From NCBI GenBank assembly GCA_030789695.1, contig CM061139.1, forward strand, positions 1,627,878 to 1,691,877: a DNA stretch of 64,000 nt. The letters are read 5' to 3'. A model generated the notes under the pieces. The model saw nothing but the letters and a program-made list of their open reading frames with translations, searched no databases and was not told the DNA's origin. A program made the translations under genes and the position numbers. Within the stretch, counting starts at the first letter, position 1, and each line of letters begins with the position of its first letter. Below are positions 36,627-46,647 of the stretch, piece by piece. This DNA comes from Scilla litardierei (taxonomy: Eukaryota; Streptophyta; Magnoliopsida; Asparagales; Asparagaceae).

Positions 36627-39263
36627 AGATTATTGTCATGGTTTGTTTCACAGATCTCTAGGAGATGGCCGTCACTCCGTAGGTGAACACAAAACCAATA
36701 TGTGACTTTTCGGTGTGGGGATCAGACCTGTAACCTGCAACTACATAACCAATCAAAGTAGAGGATACACCTTTCAGGAAGTATAATCTCTGGTCAATAA
36801 ACCCTTAGAAGTAGCGCAGAAGATACTTACTCTGTTCCAGTGGCGTTGTGTGCGTGCTGCATTGTATCTGGATAGTAGGTTAACTGCGAACGCTATATTG
36901 GGATGCGTGTAGTTTGTCAAATAAAGAAGTGCTATGGTGGCACTTAGGTAAGGTACTTTAGGACATATCTTCCCCCTCTTCCAGTGGACGGAAGGGGTCT
37001 TTATATACATCCAAAGATCTTACGACCATTGGTGTACTCAATGGATGACATTTAACCATGATGAAATTTTTTAGCAATTTCTGTATATATGTGGATTGAT
37101 GTAATAGGATCCCATCACTGAGGTGTTCAATCTGTAAGCCAAGACAATACTTTATTTTGCCTAGGTCTTTCATTTCAAAAGTCTTTATTAGGCTTTCATA
37201 TATCTCAGTTATCTCTTCAGACGATCTAATGAGATTAAGGTTGTTTACGTAGACAGTGATCATTACAAATCATGTTTCCTTTGATTTTATAAAGATCTAA
37301 GGGCAGACTTCATTTTTGATGAATTCTTGTTTTACAAGAAACGCACTGAGTCTGTTATACCACATTCTTCTCGATTATTATAGACCATATAATGATCTTT
37401 GTAGCTTAACAGAGTAGATGTCCCGAGATCTATCTTTTATCTCTGTAGGAAGTTTAAAACCATCTGAGAGTTTCATATAGATATCTTTATCTATATTTCC
37501 ACATAGATATGCAGTCACGACATCTATGAGCTGCATATCTAAGCCTTCCCTGGCTATTAAGCCTATAATAAATTGGAATGTGATCGCATCCATGACCGGG
37601 GTATATGTTTCTTCATAATCTATTCCCGGTCATTAGGAAAAATCCTGAGCTATAAGACGTTCTTTGTAGCATAGGATCTGATTATTTTCATTTCTTTTTC
37701 TGACGAATACACATTTGTATCCCACATGTTTTACACCTTTTGGTGTTTGGACTATTGGTCCAAAAAATTTGCATTTCAAGAGTGAGTCTAGCTCTTTCTC
37801 ATATTGTCTCATGACATTTTGGCCAATCGGCTCTATTTTTACATTCAACTAGAGAGTGTGGATCGATATCATCATCACATTCAGCAACGTGAATGGAAAT
37901 ATCGAATGCAAAGTCATCTTCGACTACAATGCTGTTTATGTCCAATACCTCCCTAGTTAGTACATAATTTAATGATATTTCTCCAATATTTTCCTCTTCT
38001 TGGGAATTAAGGAGGGGAGAGGTAACTGGTCTTAGCTCAGCATCCTGTGGTGGTAGCGTCATAGTATCTCTAGGAGTTTTTCTCTTTCGAGGAAATTTAT
38101 CCTTGGAGCCTGATGGATGTCCTTTCTGTAATTGAGGTACGACCGCTTCTGCTGCCGGTGTATTGCATCTATCTTTGTTTATGTCAATCCTCGATGGCGT
38201 ATTAGCAACAGGGACGGGTGACCTGACGATCTTCTGGTTGTAAGTAAATTTGTCCAGTAATAAGTGAATTGTGTTCTGTATGTGAAGGATCGTTAGATAT
38301 TATATTCATATTGATTAGTACGTGGATCAAAATGAGACAATGTTTTGGTGTCCCATGAAATGGTCTTCGAAGGTTAAGCCTAGTTTGGGAAAATTATTTT
38401 CGTCAAACCCACAGATTTCAAGATGTGCCTTAAAGGCGTCACTCGTAAGGGGTTCTAGGTATCTAATAATCGACTGTGAATCAAACCTTACATAAATAAC
38501 TATATGACACTATGGACGCACTTTTGTCCTCTGAGGTGGTGCTATGGGGATATAGACTGCGCATCCAAATACCCTCAAATGAGAGATATTTGGTGGTGCT
38601 CTACATGCAAGTTGCATTGGATAATATAGATAACCTCCAGGTGGTCTTATTCTTATTAACGATGCAGCATGCAGAATTTCATGTCCCCATGCATTTATAG
38701 GCAACTGGGATTGCATTAACAATGGACGAGCAATCCATTAGAGTCTCTTTATAAGAGACTCTGCTAACCCGTTTTGGGTATGAACATGAGGTACTAAATA
38801 TTCAATTTTACTACCAGTTGCTTGGAGGTAGTCTTGAAAGACTTGTGATGTGAATTCCCCAGTATTATCTAGATGGATTTTATTTTTCTGGTTGTTTGGA
38901 AAATCGGTCTGTCACTTAATTATTTGTGCAAGAAGCTTAGGAAAAGTTAAGTTACGGGTGGACAGTAGGTACACAAAAGAGCATTTTGAAGATGCATCTA
39001 TGAGTAACATAAATAACCGAAATGGGCATTTGATGGGTGAATAGGCCCACAAATGTCTCCATGTATTCTCTTCAGTAAGCTGGGAGACTCCATATCCACT
39101 TTTAGTGGAGAGGGTCTTGTTATTAATTTGCCCTTGTAACAAGGGGGACAAGGAAATTCACCCTTTTGAAAAATCTTCAGGTTCTTCAAATTATGTCAAC
39201 GGAATCGGGTTATAATGTGGTGCATCATTACCGATTCAGAGTGACCACGTCAATTATACCAGA
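36627..39263 (-). pseudogene. Short-LTR copia pol: integrase to RNase H start (broken)
   Basis: Read leftwards from 39263: GAG-pre-integrase/integrase (39189-38510, with HGDICGPIHP and ISHLRVFGCAVYIPIAPPQR), linker (38062-37799), then RT in several frames (37848-36774). The RT pieces include YKERLIAQDFS, MQLIDVVTAYL and KLQRSLYGL. The catalytic YVDD is YVNN (37240-37251). RNase H begins near 36760 (ISWRSVKQT) and is cut at 36627 by S2; it resumes at 10986. Many stops and frameshifts. This was a Ty1/copia polyprotein that cannot be active. Confidence 0.85.
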
Positions 39264-39575
39264 CACTACAAGAAAGACCAATGTTTTTAGCGGTTCAAAA
39301 TTGAGTTTTTGGCGGTTCGTAACTGCCGCTAGGGTGATTTCAAGCTGTTTAAGAAACCGGTACTATTTGAGCCGTGAGAAACGTCGTTTGTAGCTGTTAC
39401 GAACCGCTAAAAATAAACCGCCTGAAACTGTGTTTTAACGGTTCCGAACTGCTGCTATCCAAAATTTTCTAGCGGTTTCGAACCGCTAATAACAGAAAAT
39501 TAATTTTTAAGAAAATTAAAAAACTGAAAATAAACAATAAAATAAAGGGTGTTATTGGCGGTTAGGAATCACCAG
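39264..39575 (+). mobile_element. CACTA transposon end with subterminal repeats
   Basis: CACTACAAGAAA (39264-39275), the standard plant CACTA terminus, interrupts the copia integrase; the 3 bp before it are AGA. The next 300 bp are filled with AGCGGTT/AACCGCT subterminal repeats in both orientations, for example AGCGGTTTCGAACCGCT at 39471-39487. Such repeats bind the transposase. I find no opposite end (TTTCTTGTAGTG) in the window, so the right border is open and the element may be truncated. Confidence 0.75.
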
Positions 39576-41377
39576 TAAGACAGAATTAATTTAAAAAATA
39601 AATATTAAAATAACCCTAGCATCTATTTTTTCTACCGGCCCCCATAGCCCCTCGTATATATGTGCACTTCAAGTTCCCATAATACATATCCGTTTAAACA
39701 TAAGTTATTATATCAGTTTAAACATAATTGACTGTGAACATACAATAAATTGAGAATAATATACACGTGTATATAAAAACACTGTCAAATGCTCTATTTT
39801 ATTCATACTGTAAAACGGATGGTTACAATAGTCACCTCCATTTTATAGCTTTGAGTACAGATCCGTCAAGTGGCTATGGATGATTGCAACCGCTATCACG
39901 AATGGCTGTATGGTTGAAAGAGATGTACGTAAGCTGGCCCCAACTCAATCTTCAGCAAGTAGATACACTGTTTGGTTTCTGCTTTTCAACTATCAAACAT
40001 GAAGGGGGAAGCAGGCGCCAACTCAATCTTCAGCAAGCTAAGCACCTAAAAAGCAAGTAAAGCCACCACCGTTGCTTGTGCATTCAATTGATGATGCTCT
40101 CGACCAACCAACGACATTCGTATAATCCCAGGGTCTCATCAATTTCTTCGAAGAGGACATGGACGGCAAGCTCTCCCTATCGAGCCGCGGAACTGCAAGC
40201 TCATCATGGACGTCGAGCTTGGGACTGCATGTGAATCACGAAGCATGTGCATCGTTGGTAAAAAAACTGCATGCACATCGTGGAACTGCATTCGCAGAAT
40301 TCCTCTATTGCTTACTGAAGTGCACCCCATTATCAACTCTTCCAAGCCACCAGAAGATCGGTCTACCAACTTGTGCTGCTGCTGATGCTGCTGCTGTTGC
40401 ACTTACTGCTGCTGCTGTCAGCAAACAATTTCAAATTGATACACTTATATTCAAGTCAGTGGTCTAAACACAATTTAAATTTAATCACAATAAGATACTT
40501 AAAGTTCACATCTCTATTCAAGGTTTGCCAAAATGCTATGCATTATAGAATCATCATTTTATCTTAAACAATTGTTGTACATCAGTCTTCGTCCCACAAG
40601 GACTTAGTGACTATGAACATAAGTAACATAGAGTGTACAAAAATTAGTATATTGGAAGGTCCAATAGTTCATCAAGTTAGAAATATTAGCACAATGACAA
40701 TACTAATCAAGTTATGTGCAGATGGATTTTAATTTTTTTTCTTAATATTTTGTAAGCCACGATATTATCCCAAAATGATACATCACACACTGAGATTGCA
40801 AAAGTTAAAGATCGCATGGTTTTGCTATAAATTGCCTGCTGGTTGAGGGAATGCAGATGAAGTTTGATACCATCATTTTCTGCACATGACACCAAGAAAA
40901 GCCTTCAATCATTGTGAGACTGATGGGGGTTGAAGTCGGTATGTTATCATATAGATGATCGAGGGGTATATTTATGTTTATTCCTACTTGGAATTCTACT
41001 TGGAAAATAGTATGATTTGTGTGAAATTACAAAAGCATAACAGCTATTCAAGATGTCGTCGTGGTGGATATCAAGTATGCGTTGATATTATGTGGTTAAG
41101 CTTCTTGTATCACATGGAAGGGTTTTGTAAATTAAACTGTAGCTGATGGTCTTGTTGTTGCTATTTGCCTGCAGGTTTACAAGTTGAATATCAAAAAATT
41201 ACCTGTGTTCATTTAAATTTTAGTGTGAGATACTAATACCATAGTTCGGGGTGTAGCTTCTATTCTATTTCAGCATTAATATTTAAAAGATGTAAAATAA
41301 TACAACCTGTAAGGTAACATATCTTCTTTAGTTTAAAAGATGCATCTTTGTACAACTCCATGAGTTTATTGACAATT
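39576..41377. other. Unassigned stretch after the CACTA end
   Basis: 1.8 kb with no recognised domain. It contains a GCT-rich trinucleotide run (about 40373-40417), which keeps frames open on both strands (40139-40467); I do not accept these as genes. It may be CACTA interior or flanking sequence. Confidence 0.35.
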
Positions 41378-43037
41378 GTGACGCCCCGTTCCTCAGAATA
41401 CCCTGCATCTAAAATTTTTTTTCCAAGTATCCTGAAGAGTGAGGGTAATAAGAGAGGGAAAAGAAAGAGAAAAGAGAAACTTAACAAGCGGGCCACTGCG
41501 CACATGCTGGGATAGTACAAGTAAAGCTTCACAGTAACATCAAAACAATACCACAAATAACTTAGATCAATAACAACATATTATATATAACAACTTCCAT
41601 TAATTTACATGGCCCATGTACACCACTACATACCCACCATCACTCTCCGCCTCCAAGACAACCATGTCACTGCACAAGCTACATCTCACACCAAGTGCTA
41701 CTCCTGAAACCCAACTCCAAGTCACCTCCAACCATGCTACCTCTGCAACCTGAAAAATAGGGAGGAGCACGTCAATGCATGCCCCAGTAGGAACCAACTT
41801 GGATTTAAAACGCTATTTTAAGGTTATCAATTCCATAAGGTAATGCAAGAAAAATAGAGCATGTGCTAGTACAATAATGAAAATTAAAGAGCTAAACAAA
41901 AGAATCATACCTGCGGTCCAATGTCGAGTTACTGCAAGAAAAAAGGTTAGCACGAATAATAATAATAACACAAGTGTTCAAGCAACCATCATCTAATAAA
42001 ATAAGTGCAAGTGCTTAAGGCATGACACAGAAGTACACAAAAATAGGCAAAGGGAAGGGGAAGTGCTGCCAGCAGTAGAAGTAACACGCAAATTCTTATT
42101 TTATTATTTCATAATTGAATTAATTGGAACTCGGGTAAACTGTGTGATACCAGAACCTGGACTTCACTCCAAATTTGGGGTGAACTAGCACACGACGCAG
42201 TGGACACGGGCACTGTACGCCGGGCCTCTCAGCACCCCCGTCCCTAGTAGGAGCGAGGCTCTCCACCTCCTTACCCCTCCACTTCCGGTAAAGGCGAGTG
42301 GGTATAAAAATCCCCTCCACTCCCGGTAAAGGCGAGTGGGTTTAACTCCACACATCACATAATCATCTCCCAACTTCACAGTCCAGGCCTCATATCCACA
42401 ATTTACTCAAATCCCACCTAAACCCCGGGATTTGCTAACTCACCCTCCTTAGAGAGGATTGAGACATTCTAAAACTTCATTTAACATTATATATAGCACT
42501 GAAGGGGACACATTGCATGGTTTAACATTCCACACTCATATCAACATGGGTCATGCACCGAAGTGCCATGCCCTTCAACATAGCCATTTTAATTCATCAC
42601 TCATAGCACATGATACCATGCTTCACATGACCCCATCATTGCTATTTCACAATAGTTTTCATAGCACAAATGTTTACAAGCTCATTTCTTATATTATTCA
42701 ACTTACACTTCATTGTGGCATTTTTCACGAACACATAGTGGACGTGACGTGTATGTCCGTAAGAACATTAGCAGATCAATTGACATGACATATCATTAAT
42801 CTAATTTGCATGTAAAAACAACAATCATGTGCCACAATGGGTGGAATAACAACAATACACAATTTAACACAACACTTAACCATTCAGCTTGCAGGAATTT
42901 GTAGAAATTTCCAATACATGGGCATATTACATCAGGTTTTATTGAGAATTTGGAAAGGTGTTCCAAATCAAAGTTGTAGATATATTAGTCCTTGATTCAC
43001 AGATAAAATTTCATGGAAAAATATTAATTATGAGATT
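41378..43037 (-). mobile_element. Probable antisense gypsy-type LTR fragment
   Basis: The left edge reads TGTGACGCCCCG, the reverse of an LTR end such as CGGGGCGTCACA. The right part, read on the minus strand, has U3-like prose (ACAACTTTGATTTGGAACACC). A 37-bp segment around CACTTCCGGTAAAGGCGAGT is tandemly duplicated (about 42276-42345). No gene. The right border is not resolved because solo LTR L4 is inserted at 43038. Confidence 0.4.
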
Positions 43038-43328
43038 TGATCACTCCTTATTTTACACCCTTTTCCCGCATGTTTGCATGCCATTTTGATCGCCCAAATT
43101 ATGTTTTTCACGATATATCGACGATATTGCGATGCTTTTCACGATTTGTTGTTTTTGTCGCATTTCAGGTGATTTGGAGCGATTAGGAGTGATCTCGAGA
43201 TGCGTGTAATCTAGACGGCCACCGACGACCTCCCCGAGGGGTATTTTGCTGTTGGAAAGGAGCGGAAGAAGAATGGACGTCGCCGGAGCGACGAGGAGGC
43301 CAAAACGACCAGTTTGGGCATTTTTTGT

Positions 43329-43712
43329 GTCCCACTCGGCCGAGTGGAGGAGCCACTCGGCCGACCAGCGAGACACTGCTCGGCCGACCAATCCAGACAC
43401 GAGTTACTTGTGCACTCGGCCGAGCACAGAAGACCCACTCGGCCGAGTGACGAAACCACGTCCGCCCGAGTGGCGCCCAGACGAAGGCTCTCAAAAAGAC
43501 CGAAGTTACTGTTTTTCGGCCTCTGAGCTTCAGAAGACCCACTCGGCCGAGTGGCAAATCCCGTCCGCCCGAGTGAAGTGAAGCCATCGGCCGAGTGACG
43601 ACAACTCACTCGGCCGAGCCGCCCCCGAACTGAAGACCCCTGAAGCCCACGACTTACTGGAAATTGACAGGGTTTTCACTCGGCCGAGCGACTTTCGTCA
43701 CTCGGCCGAGTG
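43329..43712 (+). repeat. Palindrome array of L4 (CACTCGGCCGAGTG)
   Basis: Ten copies of the self-complementary core TCGGCCGA, seven of them extended to CTCGGCCGAG, plus half-sites such as CCGCCCGAGTG. Copies are spaced irregularly by about 15-100 bp. Each copy is itself palindromic and can also pair with any other. The array ends about 85 bp before the TATA-like site. Confidence 0.9.
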
Positions 43713-43795
43713 CGATGCGCTGCCTGTAGCGAAATTTGCGGAAAACAGGCTGTGCAGGGGCGTTTTGGTCAGGATTTTTAGACGATTTTTGGGGC

Positions 43796-43803
43796 TATTT
43801 AAG
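43796..43803 (+). promoter_or_regulatory. TATA-like site of L4
   Basis: TATTTAAG downstream of the palindrome array and upstream of the structured leader, matching the order seen in the LARD LTR. Confidence 0.5.
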
Positions 43804-44196
43804 CTCTGTTTTTACCCTAGTTTTGAGAGCCTCCTCTCAGATTTTTTGCAGCTTTTTGAGTCTACTTTTTAGCCTTATTAATTGTGATTGGTGAAGAGAA
43901 AAACTTGGATTTTTGTTGGGTTGATTGAAGATCTACATTGGTTTGCACTTCTCTTCCACAAAAACTCTATTTTTTTTATTGTTTATATCATTGTTGTGAT
44001 GAATTCCATTGTCTATTTCTCCGCCAATTATTGTGCTATTGCTATGATTAGTGAGTAGTCTCCACGTCTTGGGGCGTGGGGATGAACCCTACAAGCCCAA
44101 TTTCGTGTTTGTGTTGAACCGGTAGAAATTGAGCTAGGATTGTTATTAGGGATTAGATTGGGATCGAATTACTACGGATAGCTAGGTATTCACATC

Positions 44197-44496
44197 AATT
44201 GGGATTTGCAAGAGATTGGATCCCAATTCGATAGGAAGCCCTAGAAATCCGAATTGGGTTGGAGTCGGATTTTCGAAGTATCGGTTTGCAAGAAATTGGA
44301 CCGATGCTAGGATCTCCGGTTGCAATTCCGCGCCGATACCCGTTTGCAAGAGATTGGACGGGTAGGAACTATCCTAATTTAGATTGTCGACCGAGTTTGC
44401 AAGAGATTGGACTCGGTGCGCAATTGGACGATGATGTTGATCCCAATGCTAGCTCCCCTAGGCTAGGGTTTGCAAGAGATTGGACCCAAACCTAGG
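44197..44496 (+). repeat. Five hairpins with one constant loop and different stems
   Basis: The loop TTGCAAGAGATTGG occurs at 44206-44219, 44286-44299 (one change), 44344-44357, 44397-44410 and 44470-44483. Each copy is bounded by different inverted repeats: AATTGGGAT/ATCCCAATT (9 bp), ATCGGT/ACCGAT (6 bp, extendable), TACCCGT/ACGGGTA (7 bp), ACCGAGT/ACTCGGT (7 bp) and GGGT/ACCC with outer CCTAGG pairs. The region lies downstream of the TATA site, so it would be in the 5' leader of the RNA. The loop contains TTGCAA, which is self-complementary. Confidence 0.9.
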
Positions 44497-44926
44497 ATAG
44501 CTATAGACCGGCAACAGCGCGAGAGCGTGAGCTTGGTTTCACATTTAGTTGCAACTAGTTCATCCAAATTCTCATCCTAGCGATTTTGATACCGGCGAAC
44601 CACAATTGTGAAATACGGTGAGTAGTGGGGATTCCCCATTCCCTAGGCGTTTTCTATTTGATTTGATATTTCGCACTCTTGTCTGACGATTGTGACAGGA
44701 TCGCCCAAGGCAATTATCCCTCTAAATAGACAGGTTGATTAGGAGCAAGCACGGTCCTTCGTCCTCCCTGTGTTCGATACCCGCTCGCCGCTATACCGTG
44801 CGCTTGCGGTAAGACTACAACCGTCGTCCCGGGACGTGTACGCCGGGGCGCGATCAAGATTTATGGTGAATTAATTGGTGAAGTGTGTCAAATCTGTTTT
44901 TCAGACTAAAGAATTGAGATTGTGAA

Positions 44927-45907
44927 GTGTGTCAAACCGTTGTTGAAGCCTTAAGAATTGAGACTGCAAATCTCAAATCTCAACTTGAGCATGTTAACAT
45001 TAAGGATTCGGATGAACATGCGATAGCAGATTTGATTTCTCGAAACTCAACTTTGAGTATTGAGAATGAGAATCTCAAGTCACGTGTTTGTGAACTCACC
45101 ACTCAAGTGTCTACTATGGATGCTAAAATACTTTCTCTCACTGAGAAATATGAGTTCACATTAGGCCGTGTTGAGAAATTCAACAAAGGCAAGGATCGTT
45201 TGGATGATATTCTGAATGACTTACTTCTGGCCAATCATCGCATTGGGTTGGGATATAATAAGGAAAATCCATCCAAAACTTCCACCACCTTTGTACGGCC
45301 ATCCTCCGATGCCTCAACTAGTGGAAGTAAACACCCCATGGGTAGTTCATCTTCCAATGGTACTTCCATTAAGTTCACATCCCCTTTTGGAAAGAAACCC
45401 ATTTTGGGCGGACCTCCAAAGAAGGGTCATAAATTTATGTACACAAATACTATGCTATATAGGAACACACCTCCTACTCCACATGTTCACACTTATGATG
45501 ATTTTTATGCTCCACGTCCACGAGCACGTGCACACCAAGTGAGACACACTCACGCACATGTTTCCCCACATGCATACGTTCACCCTCATCATTATTACAT
45601 GAATGATTACCATCATGCACCGTATCATATATTGCCACCACCATTTCATCATGTGCTGCATGCTTATCCACGACATGCATACACTAGGCCACTTCCTTAT
45701 AGAACACATGCACCACGTAGAAATCAACAAAATGTGCATGTTCCCAATAGGAATAGGGCTCCCAAGACATTCACTATTTGGGGCCCGAAGGACACTAGCT
45801 TGCATGAGAAACAAGCTTATATAAACTCATATTATATGAATGTTATGCACAATGATGACTATATTGGGAAGTCTAAGTCCAATTGGACTTGGCTTCCAAA
45901 GGTATAA
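44927..45907 (+). pseudogene. S3 gag, C-terminal part
   Basis: 326 codons open, starting inside gag. Residues 1-90 are coiled-coil-like (leucine/glutamate/asparagine-rich, LKSQLEHV and IENENLKSRV). Residues 110-170 are a Ser/Thr/Lys/Gly-rich spacer. About 180-275 form a histidine/tyrosine/proline/arginine-rich tract, followed by TIWGPKD and a conserved end SKSNWTWLPKV. Gag would assemble particles in the cytoplasm. S1 has a zinc knuckle upstream of the coiled coil; that part is lost here. The His-rich tail is shared with S2. Confidence 0.85.
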
Positions 45908-45960
45908 TCCTTTAGGACCCAATGACCGTGGGTACCATGATACAATGTTTTTATCTTCAG

Positions 45961-46647
45961 GTACTCAAGAAAAAGAAAAGGAGCAACAAATCTAAATTTG
46001 GCTCCAAGAATGGTTGGATACTTGAAAGCGGGTGCTCAAAACACATGTCTGGTAAAGCTCTGTAGCTTTACACAGTGGTACCCATTGAAAATAGAAATCG
46101 ATTGGTCTTTGGAGGTAACGAGAGTGGAACCATCATAGGTGTTGGGAAAGTTGGTAACCCTTCTAAACATCTTATAAATGATGTTTACCTTGTTAAAGGT
46201 TTATATCACAATCTAATCTCTATAAGTCAACTATGTGACAAGGGTTACAAAGTTAGCTTTGAGAAAGGAATGTGCCATATTTTAAGGAATGATAATAATA
46301 ATTTGTTGTTCTCTCGCACACGCCATAAGGACTTATATATCTTAGATATTCCAAATTCCTATGAACAATGTCTTATTGCCAACACAAGTGAGCAACACTT
46401 ATGGCATAGACGATTTGGTCATGTGAATTTCGGAACACTTTTCAAACTATCCAAGCTAGATTCTATAAAAGGATTCCCTAAGCTTTCTTTTAAAAAGAAA
46501 AGCTTTTGCGACTCGTGTCAACGAGGCAAACTTCCAAAATCGTCATTCAAACCTAAGAAAAGCATATCATCTAAACTGCCTTTAGAGCTTTTACATCTAG
46601 ATCTTTTTGGGCCAACTAGAGTTGCTTCGTTAGGGAATGCCCGATAG
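45961..46647 (+). pseudogene. S3 protease and GAG-pre-integrase/integrase start
   Basis: The aspartic-protease motif reads WILESGCSKHMSG (46012-46050); the catalytic Asp of D-S-G is Glu (46024-46026). A TAG at 46063-46065 follows. The next frame (46075-46647) carries the pre-integrase domain with LISISQLCDKGY, then an HHCC zinc finger (HLWHRRFGH ... CDSCQRGK) and the first integrase motif LHLDLFGP. It ends at a TAG (46645-46647), where the family has a tyrosine before GLVIVD. Reading continues in the same frame after the stop. Confidence 0.9.

Larger units (their letters stand above)
43038..44856 (+). mobile_element. Solo LTR L4, TSD AGATT
   Basis: A 1,819-bp segment begins TGATCACTCC and ends GCGCGATCA, flanked by the perfect duplication AGATT (43033-43037 and 44857-44861). 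In order it holds a U3 start, an array of CTCGGCCGAG palindromes (43329-43712), TATTTAAG (43796-43803), and a leader with five hairpins sharing one loop (44197-44496). It closes with a GC-rich end typical of gypsy LTRs. Overlapping open frames at 43053-43609 are by-products of the GC-rich array. A Ty3/gypsy family, possibly Tekay-like, is a guess. Confidence 0.88.

Noticed and set aside
40139..40467. Possible host gene exon with a GCT/CAG run
   Set aside because: Open on both strands because of a trinucleotide repeat; no splice structure or domain could be recognised.
39264..41377. Complete CACTA element
   Set aside because: Only one terminus found; no TTTCTTGTAGTG partner or transposase seen, so only the left end is claimed.
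43053..43609. Several overlapping frames of 111-134 codons in L4
   Set aside because: They read through the CTCGGCCGAG array in different frames, so the open state is a product of GC-rich repeats.
41378..44928. Complete antisense LTR split by L4
   Set aside because: The right edge shows no convincing terminus or 5-bp duplication, and 44873-44928 looks like duplicated S3 gag instead.
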